From: VBOC01 sp964512655
GTDB taxonomy: Bacteria > Bacteroidota > Ignavibacteria > UBA10030 > SZUA-254
Length of the DNA stretch: 64,000 nt
Assembly (NCBI GenBank): GCA_964512655.1
Contig: CAZEJT010000001.1
Coordinates: 744,001-808,000, forward strand
Direction of reading: 5' to 3'
Position 1 is the stretch's first letter, and every line of letters begins with the position of its first letter. Shown here piece after piece: positions 33,123-42,970 of the stretch. The position numbers and the translations under genes are program-made. The notes under the pieces were generated by a model. That model saw only the letters and a program-made list of their open reading frames with translations, ran no database searches and was not told where the DNA came from.

Positions 33123-35882
33123 ATGCGCCGAAGCGTACACTCTGTAATCAACTCCATTTTGGGAGGCCTTCTCGTTCTCGCTGGCATTGCGTCCTCCCCG
33201 CCGCTTGGCACACCACCTACGATAAGTCCGATCGCGAATCAGATAACGCAAAGGGACAGCGTTCTTGGGCCTCTTGCCTTTACGGTTGGGGATCCGGTGG
33301 TCCCCCCGGACTCCCTGAAGCTTACAGGATATTCGTCCGACACGGTCCTCGTTCCGAACCAGAACATCGTTTTCGGGGGAAGCGGCACAGATCGAACAGT
33401 CACTGTCACTCCCGCTCTTCACAAGACCGGAACAGACTCTATCATCATCACCGTTTCAGACGGGTTCCTCGTGGCCCGTGACACCTTCACGGTGAAGGTC
33501 AACAGCCCGCCCTTTTTGGATTATAACCTTCCCCTTAATGTTCTCGAGGGGGGAGCCGGGACAATAACTCCAAGCCTGCTTCACGCAATCGATAACGACA
33601 ACTCATCCTCACAGATAATCTATACGGTGGGTCCCGACAGCGGGAACGGGCAACTCCTTCTTCACGGCACGGTTTTCGTCAACAAAACGCCCCTCACGTG
33701 GGGAGGAACGTTCACCCAGGATGACATTGACAACAACCGGGTAACGGTCACACACGACGCCTCTGAGGCGTCAACGGACTTTTTTACCTTCAGTCTGAAG
33801 GATTCAGACGGCGGCATTTCATCCGACAACGGCCATACGGTCTTCCATTTCAATCTCAGCATCACCGACATTCACGACCCACCCGTTGCCTTCGATACCA
33901 CCTACACTATCGGACTGGGAGCGATCCTGAAGGCACGGTTTCACGGTGTCTCTCCGGACACCTCCGTCACAATCTTTAGCATCGTAACAAATGGAACCCT
34001 CGGATCTGCGAAGCTCGACAGCATATCGACGGGCGACTTCACATATATCCCATCTGGAAGTGTCACGGGAACCGACTCCATTACATTCCAAGTCTACGAC
34101 GGAACTTTCTACGCGGTCAATCCCGGGAAAGTCAGGATACACATTCTCCAACTTCCGCCCCTCGTGACGAACGCGCACTTTGTGACGAGTGAAAATTCGG
34201 CGTTTGACGACACCCTTCATGCAACCGATCCCAACGTTCCCCCCCTTCCCCTATACTATTCGATTACCTCGAACGGGGTGAAGGGTGCTGCGGTGCTCCT
34301 TGATTCCGCCAGCGGCAGGTTTCAGTATACTCCGAAATCGGGGATCTTTGGTGTCGACACATTCAAGTTCAGGGCCAGGGCCGGGATAATTCTGTCGGAT
34401 GAGGGGCTCGTCGAAATATCGATCCGTCCCGCGTTCATTCCCGGGCGAATTCTCCTCGCTGATAATTATTCGAAAGTGCTGATACTTGTCGATCCGGTGT
34501 CGGGAAGCCGCGCTGTTATCACCTCAGGTGACAGCTTGCTCGATCCGCGCGACGTTGTGGTGGAGCCAAATGGTACGATCTTCGTCCTCGACGGGAGATC
34601 GGGAATCATCAAAGTCGAGCAGCTGACAGGCATGCAGACGCAGCTCACGCCGGGAACAAGCTTTACGACGGATCCTATCGGACCTTCTTCTATGGCGATG
34701 GTGAATAACGGCGACCTCCTTGTCGCCGATGGGACTGCCGGGATTAAGCGGATCGATCGCGTCACGGGGTCGGTTTCGGTCATGTCGTCGGGCGACAGCC
34801 TGAACCTTGCCGTGGGGGTTGCCGTGGACAAAAGCGGAAACGTGTACGCCGGGGACGCCTCCGTCTTTTTCGGCCAGATGAGCAAGCTCATTAGGATTAA
34901 CCCGCTCTCCGGAGTACAATCGGTCGTATCCGAGGGCGGGAATCTTGCGCTACCGGTCGGTATTGCGATCGATGACAGCAACCGGATCTTTGTGAGCGAC
35001 CCGGCAAGCTTTACCGGAGCGCCGCAGGACTATCTCATGAGAATTGACAGCATGACGGGGGCCCAAACGGTGATTGCCACTTCGGAGACTCTGAAGATTC
35101 CGACGGGGCTTGATGTTCTCCCTGACGGAAATCTTGTCGTTGCGAATAATCACGGGGCCACCGTCTATTCCGTGAATCCCGGAACGGGGAAAACCGTCAC
35201 GATCGCTTCAGGAGGAAATATTTCCCAGCCGTTCGGATTGACCGTCATCCGGCCGGAACCGCTTCTTGCTTCATCGGAGCAGTCCATCCATTTCGGCTTC
35301 GTCCACGTCGGATCGCATGCAATCGACAGCATCTTCGTTCTGAATTCAGGCGCCGCTCCGCTGACGATCAGTTCTGTTATTTCGGACAGCGCTGAATTCA
35401 CCGTCAAACCGGGATCGGCTACCATTCAACCTTCGTCGGGTATCGAATTCTACGTCACTTTCTCGCCGACTTCTACAGATAGCATCTCGAGCAGAATCGT
35501 GTTTATGAGCAATGCGTTCGATTCTCCGTTCATACTCATTGCGGCAGGGAGTGGAACCATCACCTCCGTGCGCAATGAGGGCGGATTGATGCCCTCTGTC
35601 TACGCATTGTATAACAACTATCCAAATCCTTTTAACCCTTCGACGATGTTGCGCTTCGATCTGCCGCAAGCGTCCACGATCGCACTCAAAGTCTACAACA
35701 TTCTTGGAGAGGAAGTGGCAGATCTCACGCGCGACGGAGTCTACCAGGCAGGGAGATACTCAGTTCTCTTCAATGCCGGCCGATTGGCGAGCGGGGTGTA
35801 CTTTTATGAACTCTACGCCAGAGGAATCGACGGAAGGCGAAGTGGATATCACTCCGTGAAAAAGATGACGTTGCTGCGCTAG
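33123..35882 (+). CDS. Giant T9SS surface protein with cadherin-like and beta-propeller regions
   Basis: A 919-residue protein from ATG 33123 (GGAGG upstream), with an N-terminal hydrophobic export segment (VINSILGGLLVLAGIASS). Residues about 35-420 are cadherin/CSPG-like Ig folds (PLTWGGTFTQDDIDNNRVTV is a CSPG-type motif). Residues about 440-720 have repeated blocks such as GRILLADNYSKVLILVDP and VDKSGNVYAGDA, fitting an NHL/SMP-30-like beta-propeller. An Ig-like ASH/choice-of-anchor domain follows (IHFGFVHVGSHAIDSIFVLN). The end is a type A T9SS sorting domain (NNYPNPFNPSTMLRFDLP, VYNILGEEVADLTRD). It probably functions in adhesion or ligand binding at the surface. It diverges from the Pls-like operon. 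Confidence 0.88.
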   Translation: MRRSVHSVINSILGGLLVLAGIASSPPLGTPPTISPIANQITQRDSVLGPLAFTVGDPVVPPDSLKLTGYSSDTVLVPNQNIVFGGSGTDRTVTVTPALHKTGTDSIIITVSDGFLVARDTFTVKVNSPPFLDYNLPLNVLEGGAGTITPSLLHAIDNDNSSSQIIYTVGPDSGNGQLLLHGTVFVNKTPLTWGGTFTQDDIDNNRVTVTHDASEASTDFFTFSLKDSDGGISSDNGHTVFHFNLSITDIHDPPVAFDTTYTIGLGAILKARFHGVSPDTSVTIFSIVTNGTLGSAKLDSISTGDFTYIPSGSVTGTDSITFQVYDGTFYAVNPGKVRIHILQLPPLVTNAHFVTSENSAFDDTLHATDPNVPPLPLYYSITSNGVKGAAVLLDSASGRFQYTPKSGIFGVDTFKFRARAGIILSDEGLVEISIRPAFIPGRILLADNYSKVLILVDPVSGSRAVITSGDSLLDPRDVVVEPNGTIFVLDGRSGIIKVEQLTGMQTQLTPGTSFTTDPIGPSSMAMVNNGDLLVADGTAGIKRIDRVTGSVSVMSSGDSLNLAVGVAVDKSGNVYAGDASVFFGQMSKLIRINPLSGVQSVVSEGGNLALPVGIAIDDSNRIFVSDPASFTGAPQDYLMRIDSMTGAQTVIATSETLKIPTGLDVLPDGNLVVANNHGATVYSVNPGTGKTVTIASGGNISQPFGLTVIRPEPLLASSEQSIHFGFVHVGSHAIDSIFVLNSGAAPLTISSVISDSAEFTVKPGSATIQPSSGIEFYVTFSPTSTDSISSRIVFMSNAFDSPFILIAAGSGTITSVRNEGGLMPSVYALYNNYPNPFNPSTMLRFDLPQASTIALKVYNILGEEVADLTRDGVYQAGRYSVLFNAGRLASGVYFYELYARGIDGRRSGYHSVKKMTLLR

Positions 35883-36260
35883 AATCGAATCACGAGTACA
35901 GGCATCATTTTTCGGGACGACTGAAGGATTGACTCCCAAATCCTACGAAAATCGGAGGATTTTCAAGGTTTTCATCCTCCTATCCTCAATCTTGACTTTC
36001 ACAAATGAGAATGGTAGATTTCTCCGAATTTTTTCTCATAATTAGCCGGAGCTCATGTCGGGGGAAAGGAGAGACTCTCCTTGCTGGCATGCGTTGCGTC
36101 CCTTTCGCACAGTTCCAGCAACCTCCCACAAGAGTTTGATCGCGCCTCGTTTTCACCGGCGGAGCTAGATATGCGGCTACGGTGAGCCCTACGCCGCTTC
36201 TAAGTCACTCCACCCATCATCGTACTTCACCCGGCACACCGCCGGGGATAGGGGCAGCCT
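35883..36260. other. Intergenic region between two T9SS genes
   Basis: No coding sequence with recognisable homology is seen in these 378 bases. Near 35946-36000 GGAGGAT and ATCCTCC arms could form a weak hairpin after the upstream gene, without a good T-tract. A TTG-N20-TAGATTT arrangement at 35992-36021 could be a promoter for the next gene. It resembles the TTG/TAnnTTTG form used in Bacteroidota, though the final G is missing. Confidence 0.4.
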
Positions 36261-39200
36261 ATGAAATCACTCCTCACCGCTTTGTCGATCCCCTTCATCG
36301 CATTTTTCTTGCCGCAGGATTCGTTCGCGCAGCGCGAAGTGTCCGGAAAGATGCAGGTTCAGTCCGTGAGCCCGTCTTCTCCCCGCCGGACTTTGGACCC
36401 TTACGGAGTCACACCGCCGGTCGGACCGGTTTATCCTCCCCCGAAGGGTGCAAACTTCACGATATCGGGTTTTCCCAATGACGGATTGATGGGTAGGGCA
36501 AGCGGGAAGGATTACTGGTTCTCCGGTGTAAAACTGGCCAGCCAGACGACCGTCTACTGGGGCCCTGTCAACGGAGATGTCCGACTCTCCATGGACGGTG
36601 CTACGTTCACGTCGGCTGAAACTCTTCAATACTCAGGCAGCCCGACGCTGCTTGTATCCGGCATCGCGGTATGGAGCGGCTCCTCGTTTTATTATCCGAA
36701 GGGGGGAGGAGGACCGGTGTCTTGCATCACCGGATTTACAATGACTGTAACCGATTCAACCACTGGAAACCCGATCTCCCTTACTGCGGCAGCCGGAGTC
36801 GGACTCCCTCCCAAAGTCGGAGCCGTAGTTCCGGTAACAGCCGGACTGCATTTTCATGTGAATTTTAAGTTTCTGATTAACGGCGTCACCCCTCATCTGG
36901 ATTTCTTCGACGCAAACGCCGACTCCGCTGGTGGCCAGGCGTACAGTTCCTTCGGATCCGGTTTCTACTACACGAACATTCCTCCGACGATCAGCAGCAT
37001 ATCCAGTCAAAGCACCCTCGAAAACACTCCGGCCGGCCCGTTTCCGTTTACCATCCACTCTGCCATCCAGCCGGCCACCGCGCTGATTACCACGGCCCAT
37101 TCGAGCAATCAAGCTCTCGTTACGGACGCGGGTATCGTCATGGGTGGAACGGACACATCCCGATCGATTACGCTCACTCCCGCAACGAATCAGACAGGGA
37201 GCACGACAGTTACCATTAAAGTGAGCGATGGAACCGATTCGGCGACCACCTCCTTCAATTTGACCGTCAACCCTCCGGTCCAATTCCAGGTTGCACCCCC
37301 TTCGTTAAATTTTGGGAACGTTCTCGTCGGCTCGCAGCGTAATGATAGTGTGATCGCCTCAAATCCCGGGGCAGGTACTGTTCACGTCTCTTCGGCCATA
37401 TCCAATAACACGAGATTCACGGTAATCCCGACCGCCGACAGCATTCCCGGCTCGGGGAACAAGAAGTTCTATATCACCTACTCCCCGAATGCACCCGGCC
37501 CGGATTCGGGCAAGATCTATTTCACCCATGATGCGCCCACGAGCCCTGATTCGGTGAAGGTGAAGGGTCAGGGAGTCCTCGAAATCATCGTGTCGAAACG
37601 GGTGGATGCCGACGGAGATACTTTGACGACGGGAGACCAAACTTCGAAATCCTGGCATCTGTCTTTGTATGCGCTGAGTGTTACCCCCGGCAACCTCGTA
37701 GCGCAGGGAGACGTAACCGATCTAATTGTGAACGGACTTCAGCCCGGTGTATATATCGCTGTGGAAGCAGATAGCGGGGCAGCATGGCATCGCATTAACG
37801 GCAATCGGACATTACAGGATACGGTCACACTGTCGGCTGCCCCCGTAACAACCATCCACTTCATTAACTTCAGGCCCAATTCGCTCACCGTTTCAAAACT
37901 CCGGGACAACGACGGTAATTTTATTACGAGCGGCGACCGCGTGGCAATTCCATGGCATCTCGAAATCCACAGGGACAGCGCAAACGGACCCCTTGTCGTG
38001 CAAGGAGCCGGCCCAAGCATCTCCGATTCCAACCTCCAAGACGGAACGTATTATGCGAAGGAAGCCGACAGTCTCAATTGGCTCCATCTCGGATACGTCG
38101 ATGATGGAATCCCTATCTCAAGCCCGGGGACCGGCGTGGTCACGATCATTCTTGTCGGAGGGCATCATGGAACGATCGATTTCGTCAATGCGCCGCCTGT
38201 GTACAGCGAATACTTCAGGACTTTCCGGGAGGATAGCCTCGCGCTCGACAAGGATTACGCCGGCAAGCTCGGCAAGCCCGTCAAGCGGAAAGCCAAGTTC
38301 GTTGACTTCGCATTCGACCTTATTGCCCCTCAAACGGTCTCCGTTACGTTGAAATTTTCGATCCTTTCGTCCGGCGTTGTCGTCGACGGGCCCGACACGG
38401 TCGCGAGCTGGACAAATGCAAAGCTTGTGACGACCCCGGCAATAACCAACGGAGCGACCATCCATGTCACTGGCCGCGGATTCAAAGGCGCGCTCATGAA
38501 AGCCACCTTCGTGTGGGCCACGCTCCCGCAGGCGACGAAGGGGCCTGTGCTCATTACCACCAATATCCTGCGCCTCCCGATGCCCGACCGGGTGAATGCG
38601 CTGTTTGAGACGTACAATGCATCCGGATTCTCCGCCACGGGAGGAATGCTCGTTGGCAAGGTTCATTCGGACAGCGCAAAGTCTTATGGATGGGTGCTGC
38701 ACAAGAAGTACACCGACGTCCTGAAGTCGCTCTATGATAAGAAATCCGCTCCGCCCACGCACGACGGCCCGCCGCACGGATTTGATTTCCTTAAGGCGCA
38801 ATCGAAACTCCCCAAGAGCAAGAGCAATAACGTGCTCTTCGCAGACCTGGTCGCTCTTAAGCTGAACGTCGTTGCGAGCATGCTGGGGATCCTCCCGGTC
38901 GGCCTGGGAGAACTTACGTACGATGACGGCACGAGCAATACCATGAACGGCACGCTGGTCAGGAACTTTATCCCCTTCGCCGACAGCGTGGTTATGGGGT
39001 ACTACGCGACCGGGGTCCATCTCTTCCAGTCTCCCCAGGCGTTCAAGATGCTGGACTCGGCGATCGCGAATATCAATGCCGCATTCGAGGGACCGATGGA
39101 TACAATCAGCTTCGGGACCTCTCTGGTGCTGAAGGGCGTGCGTCAGTTGGCTGGCGTCCCGTATCTCCACGCTACACCCGGGATGGTCCCCTCGACCCTC

Positions 39201-39536
39201 GCCAGAGTAGACGCAGGGTTGACCGAATCTCCCGTTGAGTACCGGCTCTTGCAGAATTTCCCCAACCCGTTCAATCCGTCTACGACGATACAGTTCGACT
39301 TGCCGCAACCGTCGATCGTGACGCTCAAAATCTATAATATGCTCGGACAGGAAGTGGCCACGCTTGCCGATAATCAAGCCATGGACGACGGGTACCAGGA
39401 ATATACCTTTGACGCCCGAAATATCGCGTCCGGTGTATACTTCTACCGCCTGGTCGGGACGACGATTCCGAGCGAGGATAACGACCAGTTGAGCAAGGTC
39501 TACACTGTGACGCGGAAGATGCTCTTCTTGAAATGA
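36261..39536 (+). CDS. Giant T9SS protein with Ig-like and SpaA-like repeats
   Basis: A 1,091-residue protein with signal peptide MKSLLTALSIPFIAFFLPQD (cleavage near SFAQ). Residues about 50-230 resemble no family I know. Cadherin/Ig-like and ASH-like regions follow (SLNFGNVLVGSQRNDSVIAS). Two SpaA/prealbumin-like repeats start near residue 440 and 540 (VSKRVDADGDTLTTGDQ and VSKLRDNDGNFITSGDR, each ending HFINFRP or TIDFVNAPP). A region at about 660-960 is unassigned (KPVKRKAKFVDFAFDLIAP, DVLKSLYDKKSAPP). The end is a T9SS sorting domain (LQNFPNPFNPSTTIQFDLP, IYNMLGQEVATLAD). No obvious Shine-Dalgarno precedes the ATG. Confidence 0.85.
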   Translation: MKSLLTALSIPFIAFFLPQDSFAQREVSGKMQVQSVSPSSPRRTLDPYGVTPPVGPVYPPPKGANFTISGFPNDGLMGRASGKDYWFSGVKLASQTTVYWGPVNGDVRLSMDGATFTSAETLQYSGSPTLLVSGIAVWSGSSFYYPKGGGGPVSCITGFTMTVTDSTTGNPISLTAAAGVGLPPKVGAVVPVTAGLHFHVNFKFLINGVTPHLDFFDANADSAGGQAYSSFGSGFYYTNIPPTISSISSQSTLENTPAGPFPFTIHSAIQPATALITTAHSSNQALVTDAGIVMGGTDTSRSITLTPATNQTGSTTVTIKVSDGTDSATTSFNLTVNPPVQFQVAPPSLNFGNVLVGSQRNDSVIASNPGAGTVHVSSAISNNTRFTVIPTADSIPGSGNKKFYITYSPNAPGPDSGKIYFTHDAPTSPDSVKVKGQGVLEIIVSKRVDADGDTLTTGDQTSKSWHLSLYALSVTPGNLVAQGDVTDLIVNGLQPGVYIAVEADSGAAWHRINGNRTLQDTVTLSAAPVTTIHFINFRPNSLTVSKLRDNDGNFITSGDRVAIPWHLEIHRDSANGPLVVQGAGPSISDSNLQDGTYYAKEADSLNWLHLGYVDDGIPISSPGTGVVTIILVGGHHGTIDFVNAPPVYSEYFRTFREDSLALDKDYAGKLGKPVKRKAKFVDFAFDLIAPQTVSVTLKFSILSSGVVVDGPDTVASWTNAKLVTTPAITNGATIHVTGRGFKGALMKATFVWATLPQATKGPVLITTNILRLPMPDRVNALFETYNASGFSATGGMLVGKVHSDSAKSYGWVLHKKYTDVLKSLYDKKSAPPTHDGPPHGFDFLKAQSKLPKSKSNNVLFADLVALKLNVVASMLGILPVGLGELTYDDGTSNTMNGTLVRNFIPFADSVVMGYYATGVHLFQSPQAFKMLDSAIANINAAFEGPMDTISFGTSLVLKGVRQLAGVPYLHATPGMVPSTLARVDAGLTESPVEYRLLQNFPNPFNPSTTIQFDLPQPSIVTLKIYNMLGQEVATLADNQAMDDGYQEYTFDARNIASGVYFYRLVGTTIPSEDNDQLSKVYTVTRKMLFLK

Positions 39537-39555
39537 TCTGATCGGCCCAATCGGC

Positions 39556-39592
39556 AAAAAGCCGGCGTCCTTGAACCAGGATGCCGGCTTTT
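39556..39592. terminator. Bidirectional intrinsic terminator
   Basis: AAAAGCCGGCGTCC and GGATGCCGGCTTTT form a long stem with an eight-base loop. It has A- and T-rich ends on both strands, so it can serve both the T9SS gene and the converging uvrC gene. Confidence 0.9.
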
Positions 39593-39653
39593 ACATTTCT
39601 ATCCCCTGAACCAGGGAACTCGGTTATCGAGGGCCCGGGGGGAGCGCCAAGTG

Positions 39654-41582
39654 TCAGGGCTTTGGAGGATCGTCCACGGAGAAATACTCTTTTATCTTTG
39701 CCCCTGTTTTTTCTCCAACTACTTCCGTTAATTGCTCTTCAGTAGCAAACTTGACGCCCTGGACTGAACCGAATACTTCCAGGAGCTCCTTGGCTTTCTT
39801 CTTCCCGATTCCCTCGATTAGATCAAGCTCGGTTTGAAGCGTTCGCTTTGCACGAAGAGAACGGTGATACGTAATGGCAAAGCGATGGGCTTCGTTCCGG
39901 ATCCTTTGTAGGAGCTTGAGTCCCGAAGAACTTCGTGGGATGGATTGGGGATCGGGGGATTCGGGGACAAACACCTCTTCTAGGCGCTTCGCAAGCCCAA
40001 TTACCGGAAGGCTCCTCGACGCCGCTTCAGGAATGGTTCCACCCGATGCTGCCTCCCTCAATCCCAGTCGCTGGAGCACCTCGACAGCGCTCGAAAGTTG
40101 TCCCTTTCCACCGTCGACCATGATAAGGTCCGGCAGAGGGCTCTGTTCGGCGATGAGCCGCGAATAGCGGCGATCGATGACCTCCCTCATGCTCGCAAAA
40201 TCGTCCGGCCCTTCTACGGATCGCACCTTGAATTTGCGGTATTCCGATTTTCTGGGCTTCCCGTCGACAAAAACCACCATTGACGCAACGCTGTCTGCTC
40301 CCTGGGTATTTGAGATGTCGAAGCATTCGATCCTGCGGGGCGGTGAAGAGAGGCGCAAATCGCTCTGCAGGGCTTTGACGGGGAAGGAAACCGCCAGTTT
40401 CTGACTTGATTTCTGAAGGCGCAGCATGTCGAGGAGAAACTGCGCATTCTTCCTGCACATTGCCATCAGCTTGGCTTTATCCCCTATCTTCGGAACGACG
40501 ATCCGCACTTTGTCGTCCCTCCTGAGCGCGAGCCAGCTCTCGACAGCGGAGGAATGCTCGATCTCCACCGGCAGGAATACCTCCGATGGGATGTCCTCGG
40601 CATGAAGATAATACCGCTCCAGAAATTGCTCGATAATCTCTCCTTCAGAATGCCCCTGCACGCCGCTCATGTATGAATGCTGGCGCCCGATGATCTTTCC
40701 GTCGCGCACCTTGAAGACGATCCCGCAGGCATCGTTTTCTTCGACCGCCACCGCAAAAAGATCCCTGTCGATCATCTCGGGATCGACAATCTTCTGCCGC
40801 TCGTCGTAAACGGTCAGGAGGCGTATCTTATCGCGTATCTCGGCGGCCTCTTCGTAGCGCGTGTCCCTGGCCGCGGAGTTCATCCGTTCCTCCAATGACC
40901 GCACAAGTGTCGCCGTCTTCCCCTTGAGAATCTGGACGACCTCATCGATCATCGCGTTGTATCTCTCATGCGGCACCAGGCCCTCGCACGGACCCTCGCA
41001 CTTCTTGATGTGATAGTCGAGGCACACCTTGAATTTTTTCTTCAGGATGGCGTCGGCATCGATAAAATAATTGCAGCTGCGTACCTTGTAAATCTCGCGG
41101 ATCACCTTGAGCGAGCTGTGCATGTTCTTGACATCGGTGAAGGGGCCGAAGTACCTCGATCCGTCGCGAATGATGCGGCGGGTTGCAAACACCCGCGGAT
41201 ATGGCTCGTGTGTGACGACGATATACGGGTAGCTTTTGTCATCCTTGAGGTCGATGTTATACCGGGGAGTCAGCTCCTGAATCATCGACGTTTCGAGGAT
41301 GAGGGCCTCGACTTCCGAGTCCGTGACGATCAATTCAACATCCCTGATTCTCGATACCATCGCCGCGAGCCGGGGATCCATGTTGTGGGATTTCTGGAAG
41401 TACTGCCGGACCCGATTCCTGAGGTTGACCGCTTTCCCGACGTAAAGCACCTCGCCGGTCGAATTCTTGAACTGATAGACACCGGGCTTTTGAGGGAGAT
41501 TGCGGAGTTTTTCCGCGAGAGCTACTTCATCGGCCGAGATTGCGATAGCCTGTCCGCCCCGGGTTGTTGGCTTGTCGATCAT
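39654..41582 (-). CDS. uvrC: UvrABC system protein C
   Basis: A 642-residue incision nuclease of nucleotide excision repair. The N-terminus carries the GIY-YIG domain (KPGVYQFKNSTGEVLYVGKA), then the Cys-containing FKVCLDYHIKKCEGPC, the UVR helix ARDTRYEEAAEIRDKIRLL, the RNase H-like second nuclease (CFDISNTQGADSVASMVVF, DLIMVDGGKGQLSSA) and C-terminal helix-hairpin-helices (LDLIEGIGKKKAKELLEVFG). The start taken is ATG 41582 (MIDKPTT). An in-frame ATG at 41642 would overlap the end of the preceding gene and has no better ribosome binding site. The full set of domains suggests a working enzyme. Confidence 0.97.
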   Translation of the reverse strand: MIDKPTTRGGQAIAISADEVALAEKLRNLPQKPGVYQFKNSTGEVLYVGKAVNLRNRVRQYFQKSHNMDPRLAAMVSRIRDVELIVTDSEVEALILETSMIQELTPRYNIDLKDDKSYPYIVVTHEPYPRVFATRRIIRDGSRYFGPFTDVKNMHSSLKVIREIYKVRSCNYFIDADAILKKKFKVCLDYHIKKCEGPCEGLVPHERYNAMIDEVVQILKGKTATLVRSLEERMNSAARDTRYEEAAEIRDKIRLLTVYDERQKIVDPEMIDRDLFAVAVEENDACGIVFKVRDGKIIGRQHSYMSGVQGHSEGEIIEQFLERYYLHAEDIPSEVFLPVEIEHSSAVESWLALRRDDKVRIVVPKIGDKAKLMAMCRKNAQFLLDMLRLQKSSQKLAVSFPVKALQSDLRLSSPPRRIECFDISNTQGADSVASMVVFVDGKPRKSEYRKFKVRSVEGPDDFASMREVIDRRYSRLIAEQSPLPDLIMVDGGKGQLSSAVEVLQRLGLREAASGGTIPEAASRSLPVIGLAKRLEEVFVPESPDPQSIPRSSSGLKLLQRIRNEAHRFAITYHRSLRAKRTLQTELDLIEGIGKKKAKELLEVFGSVQGVKFATEEQLTEVVGEKTGAKIKEYFSVDDPPKP

Positions 41583-41613
41583 ACACGAAAGATACCTGAT
41601 ACCGGCAGGGATG

Positions 41614-42021
41614 TCAACGCTTTGCACTCTGGCAGAGTTCAACCAGGACGCCGTTCGTGGATCTGGGGTGAATGAACGCGATTAGATGTCCGCCCGCGCC
41701 CCGCCGCGGCTTCTCGTCGATAAGCTGAAACCCCGCTGCCTTCAGCCGGCCCAGCTCAGCTGTGAGATCTTCAACCTCGAATGAGAGATGGTGGACCCCT
41801 TCCCCCCGCTTCTGAATAAACTTTGCGATGGGAGAGTCGATATCGGTGGCTTCCGTCAGCTCGATCGATGTGTTTCCGACGTCGAAGAATGCGAGCCGGA
41901 CCCGCTGAGATTCAACCTCCTCGCGCTCTACCCTGTTGAGCTGAAACAGTTTCGAGAAGAGAGCGATCGATTCTTCGAGATTCTTGACCGCAACGCCCAC
42001 ATGCATCAGCTTTTTCATCAT
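41614..42021 (-). CDS. mce: Methylmalonyl-CoA epimerase
   Basis: A 135-residue glyoxalase-fold protein that interconverts methylmalonyl-CoA stereoisomers in propionate metabolism. Family features are KKLMHVGVAVKNLEESIALF (metal His), RVRLAFFDVGNTSIELTEA, GEGVHHLSFEVEDL (metal His) and GGHLIAFIHPRSTNGVLVEL. The ATG at 42021 overlaps the EamA transporter stop; a second ATG follows immediately. No mutase subunits are visible in this window, so the pathway must be completed elsewhere. Confidence 0.9.
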   Translation of the reverse strand: MMKKLMHVGVAVKNLEESIALFSKLFQLNRVEREEVESQRVRLAFFDVGNTSIELTEATDIDSPIAKFIQKRGEGVHHLSFEVEDLTAELGRLKAAGFQLIDEKPRRGAGGHLIAFIHPRSTNGVLVELCQSAKR

Positions 42022-42962
42022 ACGTTTCCTATCCGGGAGGTGGATTCCGATTCTTGTTTCATTCTCCGGGCGTGCACCGCTGAGACCGCCTCCTTGCCGT
42101 TTGCCACAAGAATTCCACACAGCACGAGTGCCGCCCCGGAGAACATGTGAGGGGAAAGAGATTCATCAAGCAATACGGCCCCAAGAAGGACTGCGAGGAC
42201 CGGGGTTACAAACGCGACAAGTGACAGGTACACCGCCTCGACTCTCTGTGCCAGCCAGTAGTAGGTCACAAATGTCACTACGCTCCCGAACGATGCGAGA
42301 TAGAGAATCGAGCCGACCCCCTTCAGGTCCAGATGAACTCTTGAGATATCCTCAAACGCAAAAGCGAGCGCATAGAGAATGACGATTCCGAAGATCATCC
42401 CTCCGAGGGTAATCGACGTAGGGCTGATGGAACGCCCGTATTTCTTGACGATCACAAGAGAGATCCCCTGAAGTACCGTGCTCACCAAAACTGCGATCAT
42501 CGGTCCGGCCCCGCTCCCCCCGAGTCGGAGGTCTGCCCAGAATATGACAAGGAGGCCCAGGAAACCCAGCGACACTCCGCCGAGCTTCGAGGCAGTCATC
42601 CGTTCATTCTTGAGAAGAACTTGAGAGCCGATTGCCACGACAAAAGGATTGAGGGCAAAAAGTACTGACGCAAGTCCGGAGGGTATATACTGCTCTCCCC
42701 AGTAGACGAGGGCGAAGGGAAAGCTGACCGAGAGAAAGGCCACCGACAGATAGATATAAATCGAGTTCCGGTCGAGGGGGATCTTCTCCCCCCGAAAGCG
42801 CATGAGCGCGTAGAGAATGGCCGCCGCCAGTGTAAACCTGATAGCCACGCCGAAAAATGGAGGGAGGCTGTCCAGGCCGACTTTGATAGCCAGCCAGGTC
42901 GAGCCCCAAATGAGAGAAATCACCGCGAATCCGGCCCCGATCCTCATCCGCTCAGAAACCAT
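42018..42962 (-). CDS. EamA/DMT-family transporter
   Basis: A 314-residue protein with two EamA domains of five helices each. Examples are IGAGFAVISLIWGSTWLAIK, SGLASVLFALNPFVVAIGSQ and the second-half counterparts FGIVILYALAFAFEDI and VAFVTPVLAVLLGAVLLDES. Members export amino acids, nucleotides or other metabolites, and the substrate is unassigned here. ATG 42962 follows GAGGTG. It is between the DUF1015 gene and mce and overlaps the latter, but neighbour identity does not suggest a substrate. Confidence 0.88.
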   Translation of the reverse strand: MVSERMRIGAGFAVISLIWGSTWLAIKVGLDSLPPFFGVAIRFTLAAAILYALMRFRGEKIPLDRNSIYIYLSVAFLSVSFPFALVYWGEQYIPSGLASVLFALNPFVVAIGSQVLLKNERMTASKLGGVSLGFLGLLVIFWADLRLGGSGAGPMIAVLVSTVLQGISLVIVKKYGRSISPTSITLGGMIFGIVILYALAFAFEDISRVHLDLKGVGSILYLASFGSVVTFVTYYWLAQRVEAVYLSLVAFVTPVLAVLLGAVLLDESLSPHMFSGAALVLCGILVANGKEAVSAVHARRMKQESESTSRIGNV

Positions 42963-42970
42963 GCCGCACC

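Noticed and set aside
38118..39557. Minus-strand open frame opposite the T9SS giant
   Set aside because: The plus-strand gene has a signal peptide and T9SS C-terminus; this frame has no such support.
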